This document shows, one piece after another, positions 31,872-38,553 of a stretch of 38,553 nt of DNA; position 1 is the first letter of the stretch, and each line of letters begins with the position of its first letter. The notes beneath the pieces are model-generated. The model was not told the origin of the DNA, did no database searches, and was given only the letters and a program-made list of their open reading frames with translations. The position numbers and the translations under genes are program-made. The DNA is from Allosalinactinospora lopnorensis (lineage in GTDB: Bacteria; Actinomycetota; Actinomycetes; Streptosporangiales; Streptosporangiaceae): positions 1 to 38,553 of the forward strand of contig NZ_LAJC01000060.1 of the NCBI RefSeq assembly GCF_000981225.1, read 5' to 3'.

Positions 31872-32571
31872 TCAGGCGTCGGCGAGCTCCACGGGCTCGG
31901 GGACGCCGTCGGTGCGGCGGTATCCGGCGGCGCCGAGCACGTCGGCCAGGTGCCGCTCGGTGAGCGGCAGGACGTCGGCCACCGTGATGTCGCGCTCCAC
32001 TTCGAGGGCGAGCGAGGTGACCCCGCGTCGGTGATCCCGCACGGCACGATCCGCTCAAACCAGGACACATCATTATCGCAGTTCAGCGCATACCCGTGCA
32101 TGCCCACCCCGCGTGAGACCCGGCAACCGATGGCCGCGATCTTGCGCTCGGGCCTGCCGTGTCCGGGGTCGGCGTCGAGCCACACGCCGGTCCGCCCCTC
32201 GACGCGCTTTCCCGCGAGGCCGAACTCGGCGATGGTGCGGATCACCGCCTCTTCCAGCATGCGGACGTAGGCGACGACGTCGATGGGGTCCGGGAGCCTC
32301 ACGATCGGGTACACGGTGAGCTGACCGGGGCCGTGCCAGGTGAGCTTACCGCCGCGATCGATGTCGTAGACGGGAGCTCCCGGATCCGTCAGCGGCCGGT
32401 CCCATTTCCCGGTGCGCTTGCCGGCCGTGTAGACCGGTTCGTGCTGCAGCAGGAGAACGGTGTCGGGGATCCGGTCGGCGACGCGGCTCTGGTGGAGCCG
32501 CTTCTGCAGGTCCCAGCCTCCTGGTAGGGGACGGGGGTGTCGCCGAGCCGGGCGAAGACGAGCTCACTCAC
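31872..32571 (-). pseudogene. lipB: Octanoyltransferase with two frameshifts as sequenced
   Basis: LipB moves octanoate from ACP to lipoyl domains. The protein is recognisable in three frames. [19 protein letters not shown] starts at a GTG at 32571. The middle part carries [18 protein letters not shown], then [14 protein letters not shown] and [10 protein letters not shown], with the catalytic Cys. The end is [20 protein letters not shown] to a TGA at 31872. The frame breaks near 32511-32522 and at a C-run at 32021-32024 (plus strand); one added base at each restores about 233 residues, normal for the family. With lipA intact and the E2 gene nearby, true loss would need another lipoate route, so sequencing error is plausible. 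Confidence 0.8.
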
Positions 32572-32649
32572 ACATCCCACCTTACGCCCGCCCCTGCGTC
32601 GGAGCGATGTCGGATCGGACACTGCGGGGCCGTGCCGGGGCCGGACGGA

Positions 32650-33540
32650 CTAGAGGATGTCCGACAGGGCGGCACGGAGGTCGTCGTGTTCGAAGGCGTA
32701 ACCGGCCTTCAGCAGCCGATCCGGAAGGACGCGCTGGTCGATCAGGGCGGCTTCGTCGGCGAAGCCGCCGAGGACGGCGCGCAAGGCGAATCCCGGCACC
32801 GCCAGCACCGCGGGGCGGCGCACCGCGCGGCCCACGGCAGCGGTGTACTCGGCGTTGCTGACCGGATTGGGTGCGCACAGATTGAACGGCCCTTTGAGGT
32901 CGGGATGGTCGAGCAGGAAACGGAGCGCACCGACTTCGTCGGCCAGGGAGATCCAGCTCATGGACTGCTTCCCACTGCCGAGCCGGGCGCCGAGCCCCAG
33001 CCGGAACATCGGGAGCGCGGTACCCAGCAGTCCCCCCGAACGGGCCAGAACGACCCCGGATCGCGGGTACGCCACTGAAATCCCCGCTCGCTCGGCGGGC
33101 TCGGCGGCGCTCTCCCAATCGACCACGACGTCGGCCATGAACCCCGATCCCGCGGGGCTCTGCTCGTCCGCGGCGGTCTCGCCGGTGGCGCCGTAGTAGC
33201 CGACCGCCGACCCCGACAGCAGCCGCGGCGGCGGGGAGTCCATGGCCGCCAGCGACGTGGCCAGCGTCCGCGTCCCCCGCGCCCGGCTGTCCCTGATCCG
33301 CCGCTTGTGCGCCGGCGTCCACCGCGCCGGACCGATGGGCGCACCCGCGAGGTGCACCACGGCGTCGACCCCGGTGAGCCGATCGGTGTCGACGTGACCT
33401 CCGCTGGGGTCCCAGCGGATCTCCGCCAGGTCCTGTGCGGGGCGGCGTACGAAACGCAGTACCTCGTGGCCGCCGGTGGTGAGGGAGCGGCTCAACGCCG
33501 TCCCGATCAGCCCGGACGCCCCAGTGATCGCGACCTTCAT
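32650..33540 (-). CDS. TIGR01777-family NAD(P)-binding epimerase-like protein
   Basis: 296 residues, ATG start. It is an extended/atypical SDR (SDR39U1-type). Features are the N-terminal GASGLIGTAL (7-16), a DAVVHLAGAPIG segment, RLLSGSAVGYYGATG carrying the catalytic Ser-Tyr region, RSGVVLARSGG, and a C-terminal DUF1731 domain (RAVLGGFADEAALIDQRVLP). The biochemical role of the family is not established. It lies between sucB and lipB on the same strand, with hairpins on the sucB side. Confidence 0.9.
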   Translation of the reverse strand: MKVAITGASGLIGTALSRSLTTGGHEVLRFVRRPAQDLAEIRWDPSGGHVDTDRLTGVDAVVHLAGAPIGPARWTPAHKRRIRDSRARGTRTLATSLAAMDSPPPRLLSGSAVGYYGATGETAADEQSPAGSGFMADVVVDWESAAEPAERAGISVAYPRSGVVLARSGGLLGTALPMFRLGLGARLGSGKQSMSWISLADEVGALRFLLDHPDLKGPFNLCAPNPVSNAEYTAAVGRAVRRPAVLAVPGFALRAVLGGFADEAALIDQRVLPDRLLKAGYAFEHDDLRAALSDIL

Positions 33541-33590
33541 GTCCGGCAACCTACCCGCCGACTCCGCCGTGACGCGTGAGCGGCTCCGCG

Positions 33591-33615
33591 GCGGAAAACC
33601 ACCGGTGTTTTCCGC
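33591..33615. terminator. Hairpin in the sucB/TIGR01777 gap
   Basis: GCGGAAAAC-N7-GTTTTCCGC is a perfect 9-bp stem with A/T-rich arms, 51 bases upstream of the TIGR01777 start. It is possibly a second stop signal after sucB or a leader structure. Confidence 0.4.
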
Positions 33616-33776
33616 GAAACGCCTGCGCCGCACGGCGCGGATCGGTGATCATAAGTGCGGGGCATGGGACCTCCGCAGGATGGGGGCCGGCCGCGGCACC
33701 GCTTATGGCGGGAGCCGCGGCGCACCGCCCTGGTGCTGGGGAACACCAGGGAACGGTGACCGATGGGGTGGAAAGA

Positions 33777-33808
33777 GCGGGGCGGCACCCGAACGGGTGC
33801 CGCCCCGC
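33777..33808 (-). terminator. sucB terminator
   Basis: GCGGGGCGGCACCC-GAAC-GGGTGCCGCCCCGC is a perfect 14-bp stem ending 17 bases past the sucB stop, followed on the minus strand by CTCTTTCC. A further hairpin (CCCTGGTG-N8-CACCAGGG, 33728-33751) follows it. Confidence 0.85.
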
Positions 33809-33824
33809 GCTCTGGGTCGTGCGG

Positions 33825-35243
33825 TCAGGACAGGCCGAGCTCCGCCTCGAAGGCGCCCTCTTCCAGGCGCTCGCGGATGCTCTGCAGGAACGCGGAGGCG
33901 TCCGAGCTGTCGATGAGCCGGTGGTCGTAGGTCAGTGCCAGGTGGACCATCGAGCGGACCGCGATGACCTCACCCAGGTTCGCGTCGTCCACGACGACCG
34001 GGCGCTTCACGACGGCACCGGTGTCCAGGATCCCCACCTGCGGTTGGATGATGATCGGGGTCTCGTAGAGCGCGCCGGATCGGCCGGTGTTGTTCAGCGT
34101 GAACGTACCGCCGCTCAGCTCGTCGGGGGTGACCCGGCCGGTGTGCGCCCGTTCGGTCACATCGGCGATCTTGCGCGTGAGGCCGCCGAGGTTGAGGTCG
34201 CCGGCGTCCTGGATCACCGGAGCGAGCATCCCCCCATCGGTGTCGACGCAGATGCCGAGGTTCTCCACGCTGTGGTAGGTGACCTCGTACTTGGTGCTGT
34301 CGATGACCGCGTTGAGCTTCGGATGGGTCTTCAGCGCCTCGACCGCCGCAACGGCGAGGAACGGGAAGAAGTCCAGTTCCACACCCTCGCGGGCCCGGAA
34401 CTGCTCGCCCACACGCTCCCGCAGTCGGGCGATTTCGGTGACGTCGACCTCGATGACCTGGGTGAGCTCGGCGGAGACACGCAGCGAATCCGCCATCTGC
34501 TCGGCGATGGACCGCCGCAGCGGCGACATCTGCTCGGTGCGACCGCGCAGCGTGGTGTCGACGGCGACCTTGCGCGGCTGGGCCGCGGCGGGGGCCGCGG
34601 GCGCGGCCGGCGCCGCTGTCGCGCGTTCGCGTTGCCTGCGGGCGGCGTCCTGAACGTCCTGCTTGCGGATGCGCCCGCCCACACCGGTGCCCTGCACCGT
34701 GTTCAGGTCGACGCCCTCATCGGTGGCGAGCTTGCGCACCAGCGGGGTGACATAGGCCTCGGTGACGGCGTCGGTCCCGACTTTCCGGCCGGTGCCGCTG
34801 AGGGTCTCGATATCGACTGTCGGGGCGGTGTCGGCCTCGGAGGGCCGCTGGGCCGCGGACGCGGCCGGCGTCTCCTCGGTCCTCGGCGCCTCTGCGGCCG
34901 GAGCCGGCTGCGGCTTGGGGGAGGGCTCCGGAGCGGGCTCGGGCTGCGGTTCGGGTTCGGGCCGCGCCTCCTCGGCCGCGGGCGCCTCCTCCGCAGGCGC
35001 CTCACCGGCCTCGCTGATGACCGCGATCTCGGCGCCGACCTCGACGGTCTCGTCTTCGGAGACGAGGATCCGGGTCAGGACCCCTGTCGCCGGAGACGGG
35101 ATCTCGGTGTCGACCTTGTCGGTGGCGACCTCGAGGAGGGGCTCGTCGACCTCGACGGTCTCGCCCTCCTTCTTCAGCCATTGGGTGACGGTGCCCTCGG
35201 TGACGCTTTCGCCCAGCGCGGGCATTGAAACGGAAGTCGGCAT
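33825..35243 (-). CDS. sucB: Dihydrolipoamide acyltransferase (2-oxoacid dehydrogenase E2)
   Basis: 472 residues, ATG after AAGAGGAACC. Core acyltransferase of a 2-oxoacid dehydrogenase complex. One lipoyl domain (1-75) with the lipoylated Lys43 in EVATDKVDTEI is followed by a Pro/Glu/Ala-rich flexible linker (about 80-145). The peripheral-subunit-binding domain (about 164-200, TPLVRKLATDEGVDL) comes next, and then the catalytic domain ending in LTYDHRLIDSSDA with His441 active. Many actinobacterial SucB proteins have two lipoyl domains; only one is present here. Naming it succinyltransferase follows genomic context; acetyl or branched-chain specificity is possible. lpdA is immediately upstream, separated by a terminator-like hairpin. 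Confidence 0.9.
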   Translation of the reverse strand: MPTSVSMPALGESVTEGTVTQWLKKEGETVEVDEPLLEVATDKVDTEIPSPATGVLTRILVSEDETVEVGAEIAVISEAGEAPAEEAPAAEEARPEPEPQPEPAPEPSPKPQPAPAAEAPRTEETPAASAAQRPSEADTAPTVDIETLSGTGRKVGTDAVTEAYVTPLVRKLATDEGVDLNTVQGTGVGGRIRKQDVQDAARRQRERATAAPAAPAAPAAAQPRKVAVDTTLRGRTEQMSPLRRSIAEQMADSLRVSAELTQVIEVDVTEIARLRERVGEQFRAREGVELDFFPFLAVAAVEALKTHPKLNAVIDSTKYEVTYHSVENLGICVDTDGGMLAPVIQDAGDLNLGGLTRKIADVTERAHTGRVTPDELSGGTFTLNNTGRSGALYETPIIIQPQVGILDTGAVVKRPVVVDDANLGEVIAVRSMVHLALTYDHRLIDSSDASAFLQSIRERLEEGAFEAELGLS

Positions 35244-35280
35244 GGTTCCTCTTGGATCTACGTGCGGAACGCGACGGAAA

Positions 35281-35308
35281 ATGGGGCGGGCCCAAGGGCC
35301 CGCCCCAT
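35281..35308 (-). terminator. Terminator-like hairpin between lpdA and sucB
   Basis: ATGGGGCGGGCCC-AA-GGGCCCGCCCCAT is a perfect 13-bp stem followed on the minus strand by ATTTTCC. It lies in the 72-base gap between two genes of one complex, so it may attenuate or separate sucB transcription. Confidence 0.75.
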
Positions 35309-35315
35309 CGCCGCG

Positions 35316-36692
35316 TCAGTCGTGGACGTGCAGTGGCTTGCCTGCCAGGGCCAGGTGCGCCTCGCCCAGTGCCTCGGACTGAGTGGGGTGCGCGTGGACG
35401 AGTTGCGCGACCTCGGAGGGCAGCGCCTCCCAGTTGTAGATGAGCTGTCCCTCGGTAACGAGTTCGCCGACGCGGCTGCCCACCATGTGCACGCCCAGGA
35501 CGGGGCCGTCCTTCTCGGAGATGACCTTGACCGCGCCCTGCGTCTGCAGGATCTGGCTCTTGCCGTTGCCGGCCAGGTTGTAGTTCATCTCCTCGATCTC
35601 GTAGCCGCGTTCCCGGGCGGCCTTCGAGGTGAGCCCCACCGACGCGACCTCGGGCTCGGAGTAGGTGACCCGGGGGACGCCGTCGTAGTCGATGGCCGGC
35701 GGGTTGAGGCCGGCGATGTGCTCGGCCACGAAGATGCCCTCGGCGAACCCGGCGTGCGCCAGCTGCAGGGTCGGGAGGAGGTCGCCCACCGCGTAGATGT
35801 TCCCGACACCGGTGTGCAGGTTCTCGTCGACCTGAACGAACCCGCGGTCCAGCCGGACGCCGGCCTCCTCGTAGCCCAGCCCCTCGGATACGGGGCCGCG
35901 GCCGATGGCGACGAGCAGCACCTCGGCCTCGATCGTCTTGCCCCCTTGCAGGGTGACCTCGACACCGGAGTCGGTGACCTTGTGGCTCTCGTACGATATG
36001 TTCACCTCGGACTTGATGCCGCGCTTGCGGAAGGCCCGCGAGAGCAGCTTGGCGCTGGCCTCGTCCTCGAGCGGAAGGAGCTGCGGGAGCGCCTCGACGA
36101 CGGTGACCTCGGCGCCGTAGGACCGGTAGACGCTGGCGAACTCCACACCGATGACGCCGCCGCCCAGGACGACCACGGACTTGGGAACGCGGTCCAGCTT
36201 GAGCGCCTCGTTGCTGGTGATGACCTTCTCGCCGTCGATGTCCAGGCCGAGGGTCTTCGGCTTGGAGCCGGTCGCCAGCAGGATGTTGCGGCCCTTGTAG
36301 ACGGCGCCGTCGACGGTGACCTCGTCGGCGCCGGTGAGCCTGCCCTCGCCCTCGACGACCGTGATGTTGCGGGACTTGATCAGCCCGGTGAGTCCTTTGT
36401 GGAGGCCGCCGACCACCTTGTCCTTGTACTTGTGCACCGCCGCCATGTCGATGCCCTCGAAGGAGGCCCTGACACCGAAGGTCTCGCTCTCCTTCGCGGC
36501 GTCGGCGACCTCGGCGGAGTGCAGCAGCGCCTTGGTCGGGATGCAGCCGTAGTGCAGGCAGGTGCCGCCCAGCTTGTCTTTCTCGATCAGCACGACGCTC
36601 ATGTCGAGTTCGGCCGCGCGCAGCGCCGCCGCGTAGCCGCCGCTACCGCCGCCCAGGACGACGAGGTCGAAGGTGCCGCCGCTCTCACTCAC
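35316..36692 (-). CDS. lpdA: Dihydrolipoyl dehydrogenase (E3)
   Basis: FAD flavoprotein that reoxidises dihydrolipoyl groups with NAD+. 458 residues, GTG start (reading SESGGTFDLVVLGGG) with AGGAG ten bases upstream. The FAD-binding GGGSGGYAAALRA (14-26) and the redox disulfide Cys45/Cys50 in GGTCLHYGCIPTK are present, as are the NAD-binding VVLGGGVIGVEFASVY and the C-terminal His-Glu pair in HAHPTQSEAL. It serves SucB and probably other E2 proteins and the glycine cleavage system. It lies downstream of pepA, with a weak hairpin between them. Confidence 0.95.
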   Translation of the reverse strand: MSESGGTFDLVVLGGGSGGYAAALRAAELDMSVVLIEKDKLGGTCLHYGCIPTKALLHSAEVADAAKESETFGVRASFEGIDMAAVHKYKDKVVGGLHKGLTGLIKSRNITVVEGEGRLTGADEVTVDGAVYKGRNILLATGSKPKTLGLDIDGEKVITSNEALKLDRVPKSVVVLGGGVIGVEFASVYRSYGAEVTVVEALPQLLPLEDEASAKLLSRAFRKRGIKSEVNISYESHKVTDSGVEVTLQGGKTIEAEVLLVAIGRGPVSEGLGYEEAGVRLDRGFVQVDENLHTGVGNIYAVGDLLPTLQLAHAGFAEGIFVAEHIAGLNPPAIDYDGVPRVTYSEPEVASVGLTSKAARERGYEIEEMNYNLAGNGKSQILQTQGAVKVISEKDGPVLGVHMVGSRVGELVTEGQLIYNWEALPSEVAQLVHAHPTQSEALGEAHLALAGKPLHVHD

Positions 36693-36744
36693 GGGAAGGA
36701 CACTCCTTGATGTGGATGGAAACCTCTTGCTCTGACGGTCGCGC

Positions 36745-36765
36745 CCGGGCGCGTGTCCCGCCCGG
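36745..36765 (-). terminator. Weak hairpin between pepA and lpdA
   Basis: CCGGGCG-N7-CGCCCGG lies in the 83-base gap. It is short and without a T-run, so it may only be a partial stop or processing site. Confidence 0.35.
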
Positions 36766-36775
36766 TCGCTCTTAT

Positions 36776-38272
36776 TCAATTCTCGGCCTGGGCCTCGGCG
36801 ATCCGCACGAGTGTCCGGGTCGCCGCGCCGGTCCCGCCCTTGGGCGTGTAACCGAACTCCTGGCCGCGGTTGAAGGAGGGACCCGCGATGTCGAGGTGCG
36901 CCCACCGCATGCCGTCGGCGACGAACTCCTTGAGGAAGAGCCCCGCGGTGAGCATGCCCCCCCAGCGCTCGCCGGCCACGTTGGCGATGTCGGCGACGCT
37001 GGAGTCGAGCCCCTTGCGCAGGTCCTCCGGAAGCGGCATGGGCCATGACGCCTCGCCGGCCGCGGTGGCGGCCGTAACGACCTCCTCGCGCGTCTCGTCG
37101 TCGCCGGCCATGACGCCGAAGACGCGGGTGCCGAGAGCGACGAGCTGCGCACCCGTCAGGGTGGCGACGTCCACGATGAGATCGGGGTCGTCCTCGTGCG
37201 CGCGCACGATCGCGTCGGCCATGACCAGACGCCCCTCGGCGTCGGTGTTGAGCACCTCAACGGTCGTTCCGCCGTACATCGTCAGCACGTCCGAGGGGCG
37301 CTGCGCTGTGCCGCTGGGCATGTTCTCGGCGAGCGCGAGGTAGGCGACCACGTTGACCGCGGGCCGCAGCCCGGCGATCGCGCGCATCGCCGCCAGTACC
37401 GCCGCCGCCCCGCCCATGTCGGACTTCATCCAGTCCATGGCGGAGGCGGGCTTCAGGGACAGGCCGCCGGAGTCGAAGGTGATGCCTTTTCCGACGAAGG
37501 CGATGCTCGTCGTGGCCTCGGGGTGGCTGTAGGAGAGCCGCACCAGCCGGGGCGGGTTGGCCGAGCCCTGGCCGACGCCGATGATGCCGCCGTAACCGCC
37601 GTCGGCGAGCGCCTGCTCGTCCAGCGTCTCGATCTCCAAGCCCTCGGCCTCGCGTGCGACCTCCTCGGCGATCCCGGCGAAGTCGCCGGGTACCAGGTCG
37701 ACGGGCGGGGTGTTGACGAGGTCGCGCGCCAGGTTCACCGAGACGGCCAGCGTCTCGGCGCGCTTGGCGGCGCGCTCCGTGCCGCCGGCGGAGCTCACGA
37801 GCAGCAGCCGCTCTGCGGCGGCCGTTTCGCCACCGGTGCGGTAGCGGTCGAAGGAGTAGTCGCCGAGCAGGGCTCCCAGCGCCACGGCTTCGGCCTGCTC
37901 CGCGCTGTCGGCCGGCAGCGCGAGGGCGACGCGGGCCCTGTCGCCGCGTGCGCGCAGGGCGGCGCCGGCCGCGCGGGAGAGCGTGTCCGCGGTGGTCGCG
38001 CCGCCGCCGGAGGGTGCCGGACCCAGGCCGACCGCGATCACCACCGGAGCCTTGATCGCCCCGAGGGAGGCGACCGTGTGCACCTCCTCGGCGGTGCCGG
38101 CCGCGCCCAGAAGCGACAGCGCCTGAGCGAGACCGCCCGAGAAGGCGGCGTCGACATCGCGAGCGCCCGGGGCGGGTTCCGGGCCGTCGGCTCCGGAGTG
38201 GTAGCCGACGACTACCGCGTCGGCGTCCAGCGAGCAGGGGGATTCCGTAATGACTGACAGCGACGTACTCAC
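36776..38272 (-). CDS. pepA: Leucyl aminopeptidase (M17)
   Basis: 498 residues, GTG start. Cytosolic dizinc exopeptidase removing N-terminal residues. The M17 ligands and catalytic residues are all visible: Lys262 and Asp267 in VGKGITFDSGG, Lys274, Asp285 (WMKSDMGGAA), and Asp344/Glu346/Arg348 in the family signature NTDAEGRL (342-349). The C-terminal WAHLDIAGP and GATRTL-type end (GAATRTLVRIAEA) are normal. It heads the minus-strand run pepA-lpdA, an arrangement I recall from other actinomycetes. Confidence 0.95.
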   Translation of the reverse strand: MSTSLSVITESPCSLDADAVVVGYHSGADGPEPAPGARDVDAAFSGGLAQALSLLGAAGTAEEVHTVASLGAIKAPVVIAVGLGPAPSGGGATTADTLSRAAGAALRARGDRARVALALPADSAEQAEAVALGALLGDYSFDRYRTGGETAAAERLLLVSSAGGTERAAKRAETLAVSVNLARDLVNTPPVDLVPGDFAGIAEEVAREAEGLEIETLDEQALADGGYGGIIGVGQGSANPPRLVRLSYSHPEATTSIAFVGKGITFDSGGLSLKPASAMDWMKSDMGGAAAVLAAMRAIAGLRPAVNVVAYLALAENMPSGTAQRPSDVLTMYGGTTVEVLNTDAEGRLVMADAIVRAHEDDPDLIVDVATLTGAQLVALGTRVFGVMAGDDETREEVVTAATAAGEASWPMPLPEDLRKGLDSSVADIANVAGERWGGMLTAGLFLKEFVADGMRWAHLDIAGPSFNRGQEFGYTPKGGTGAATRTLVRIAEAQAEN

Positions 38273-38553
38273 GAAGTCGATGCTAGTCCTTGTCGCGCGT
38301 CACCGGGCACGCGGCGTCCGGTGCGCTTGCGCGACCCGGGAGGCGGCTGCGGAAAGGGGCCCGCTCCGCGGTGTAACGCGGTCCTTCCGGCGGGGGACCT
38401 GGACGGCCGCGCGGTGTGCCCGGCGGCCTCCGGGCCCGCCGGTACGCGAACCGTGTTCGCGGGGGGCGCCGACCGTCGTGTGAAAAAATGTGACGATGTT
38501 GACAGGTCCATGCTGAGGCGGCCATGGGGTGGCGCGGGCGGGCCGCGTCACCG
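38273..38553. other. Intergenic region at the window end
   Basis: 281 bases upstream of pepA hold its promoter and perhaps that of a plus-strand gene beyond the window. A TTGACA (38499-38504) in an AT-richer patch is present on the plus strand, but the matching -10 position reads CCATGG. No coding signal was found. Confidence 0.4.

Noticed and set aside
33576-36710. Two long plus-strand frames opposite sucB and lpdA (550 and 482 codons)
   Set aside because: Shadows of well-defined minus-strand enzymes; one of them reads the complement of the Pro/Glu/Ala linker as Gly/Arg/Leu repeats.
37196-38257. Plus-strand 353-codon frame opposite pepA
   Set aside because: pepA carries the full M17 signature; the opposite frame is low-complexity.
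38499-38527. TTGACA promoter on the plus strand at the window end
   Set aside because: The position 17 bases on reads CCATGG, not a -10, and no gene start is visible in the window.
1-38553. CRISPR array, tRNA, rRNA, prophage or complete insertion sequence
   Set aside because: No regularly spaced repeats, no cloverleaf or rRNA-like stretch, no phage structural genes, and only transposase tails without terminal repeats were seen.

Overview
The window is high-GC chromosomal DNA of an actinomycete. Supporting this are GTG and TTG starts, strong G/C third-position bias, two GSI-type glutamine synthetases (glnA and a glnA2 homologue) with glnE, and the neighbourhood glnA-RDD-DUF4191-lipA-lipB-TIGR01777-sucB-lpdA-pepA, an order I associate with Streptomyces and its relatives. 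The family looks like Nocardiopsaceae or a neighbouring group, but sequence reading alone does not settle the genus.

Layout. 0.1-3.6 kb: an NB-ARC/TPR STAND ATPase, then a decayed LuxR-type regulator whose 5' part was replaced by the tail of a transposase. 3.6-13.2 kb: chromosomal backbone with glnA2 (-), nadE (+), a DUF11-like surface protein (+), a small membrane protein (+), glnE (-) and a secreted PI-PLC-like enzyme (+) with a strong terminator. 13.2-27.7 kb: an accessory catabolic island bounded and interrupted by broken genes. Its first module is a LysR regulator divergent from an aldo/keto reductase and an SRPBCC protein, then an RsbW-like remnant and an NTF2-like protein. Its second module is an IclR regulator with a 2-keto-4-pentenoate hydratase-family enzyme, a Zn alcohol dehydrogenase (frameshifted), an aldehyde dehydrogenase, an FMN 2-hydroxyacid dehydrogenase, a divergent SDR and an MHS-type transporter. 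Its third module is a metallo-beta-lactamase-fold hydrolase, an internally deleted hydroxyacid-oxoacid transhydrogenase-type Fe alcohol dehydrogenase, and an FmdB-type zinc ribbon with a His-rich tail. 27.7-38.3 kb: backbone again, all on the minus strand except the RDD gene: glnA, DUF4191, lipA, lipB (two frameshifts), TIGR01777, sucB, lpdA, pepA.

How it fits together. GlnE adenylylates and deadenylylates GlnA, whose target tyrosine is visible, and glnA carries a four-half-site GlnR-like box upstream, so transcriptional and post-translational nitrogen control of glnA are both visible here. LipB and LipA make the lipoyl group carried by SucB and reoxidised by LpdA. In the island, the most informative observation is one recurring imperfect palindrome (TTGGAC/TAAGAC-N3-GTCTNA) in front of the IclR/hydratase pair, the alcohol dehydrogenase, the aldehyde dehydrogenase, the hydroxyacid dehydrogenase and the SDR/transporter operon. 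It marks these genes as one IclR-controlled regulon for uptake and oxidation of an unidentified hydroxy- or oxo-acid.

Several genes (LuxR, adh, lipB, Fe-ADH) carry apparent single-base frameshifts. In lipB this is biologically surprising and could reflect sequencing error. No tRNA, rRNA, CRISPR array or complete insertion sequence was seen.
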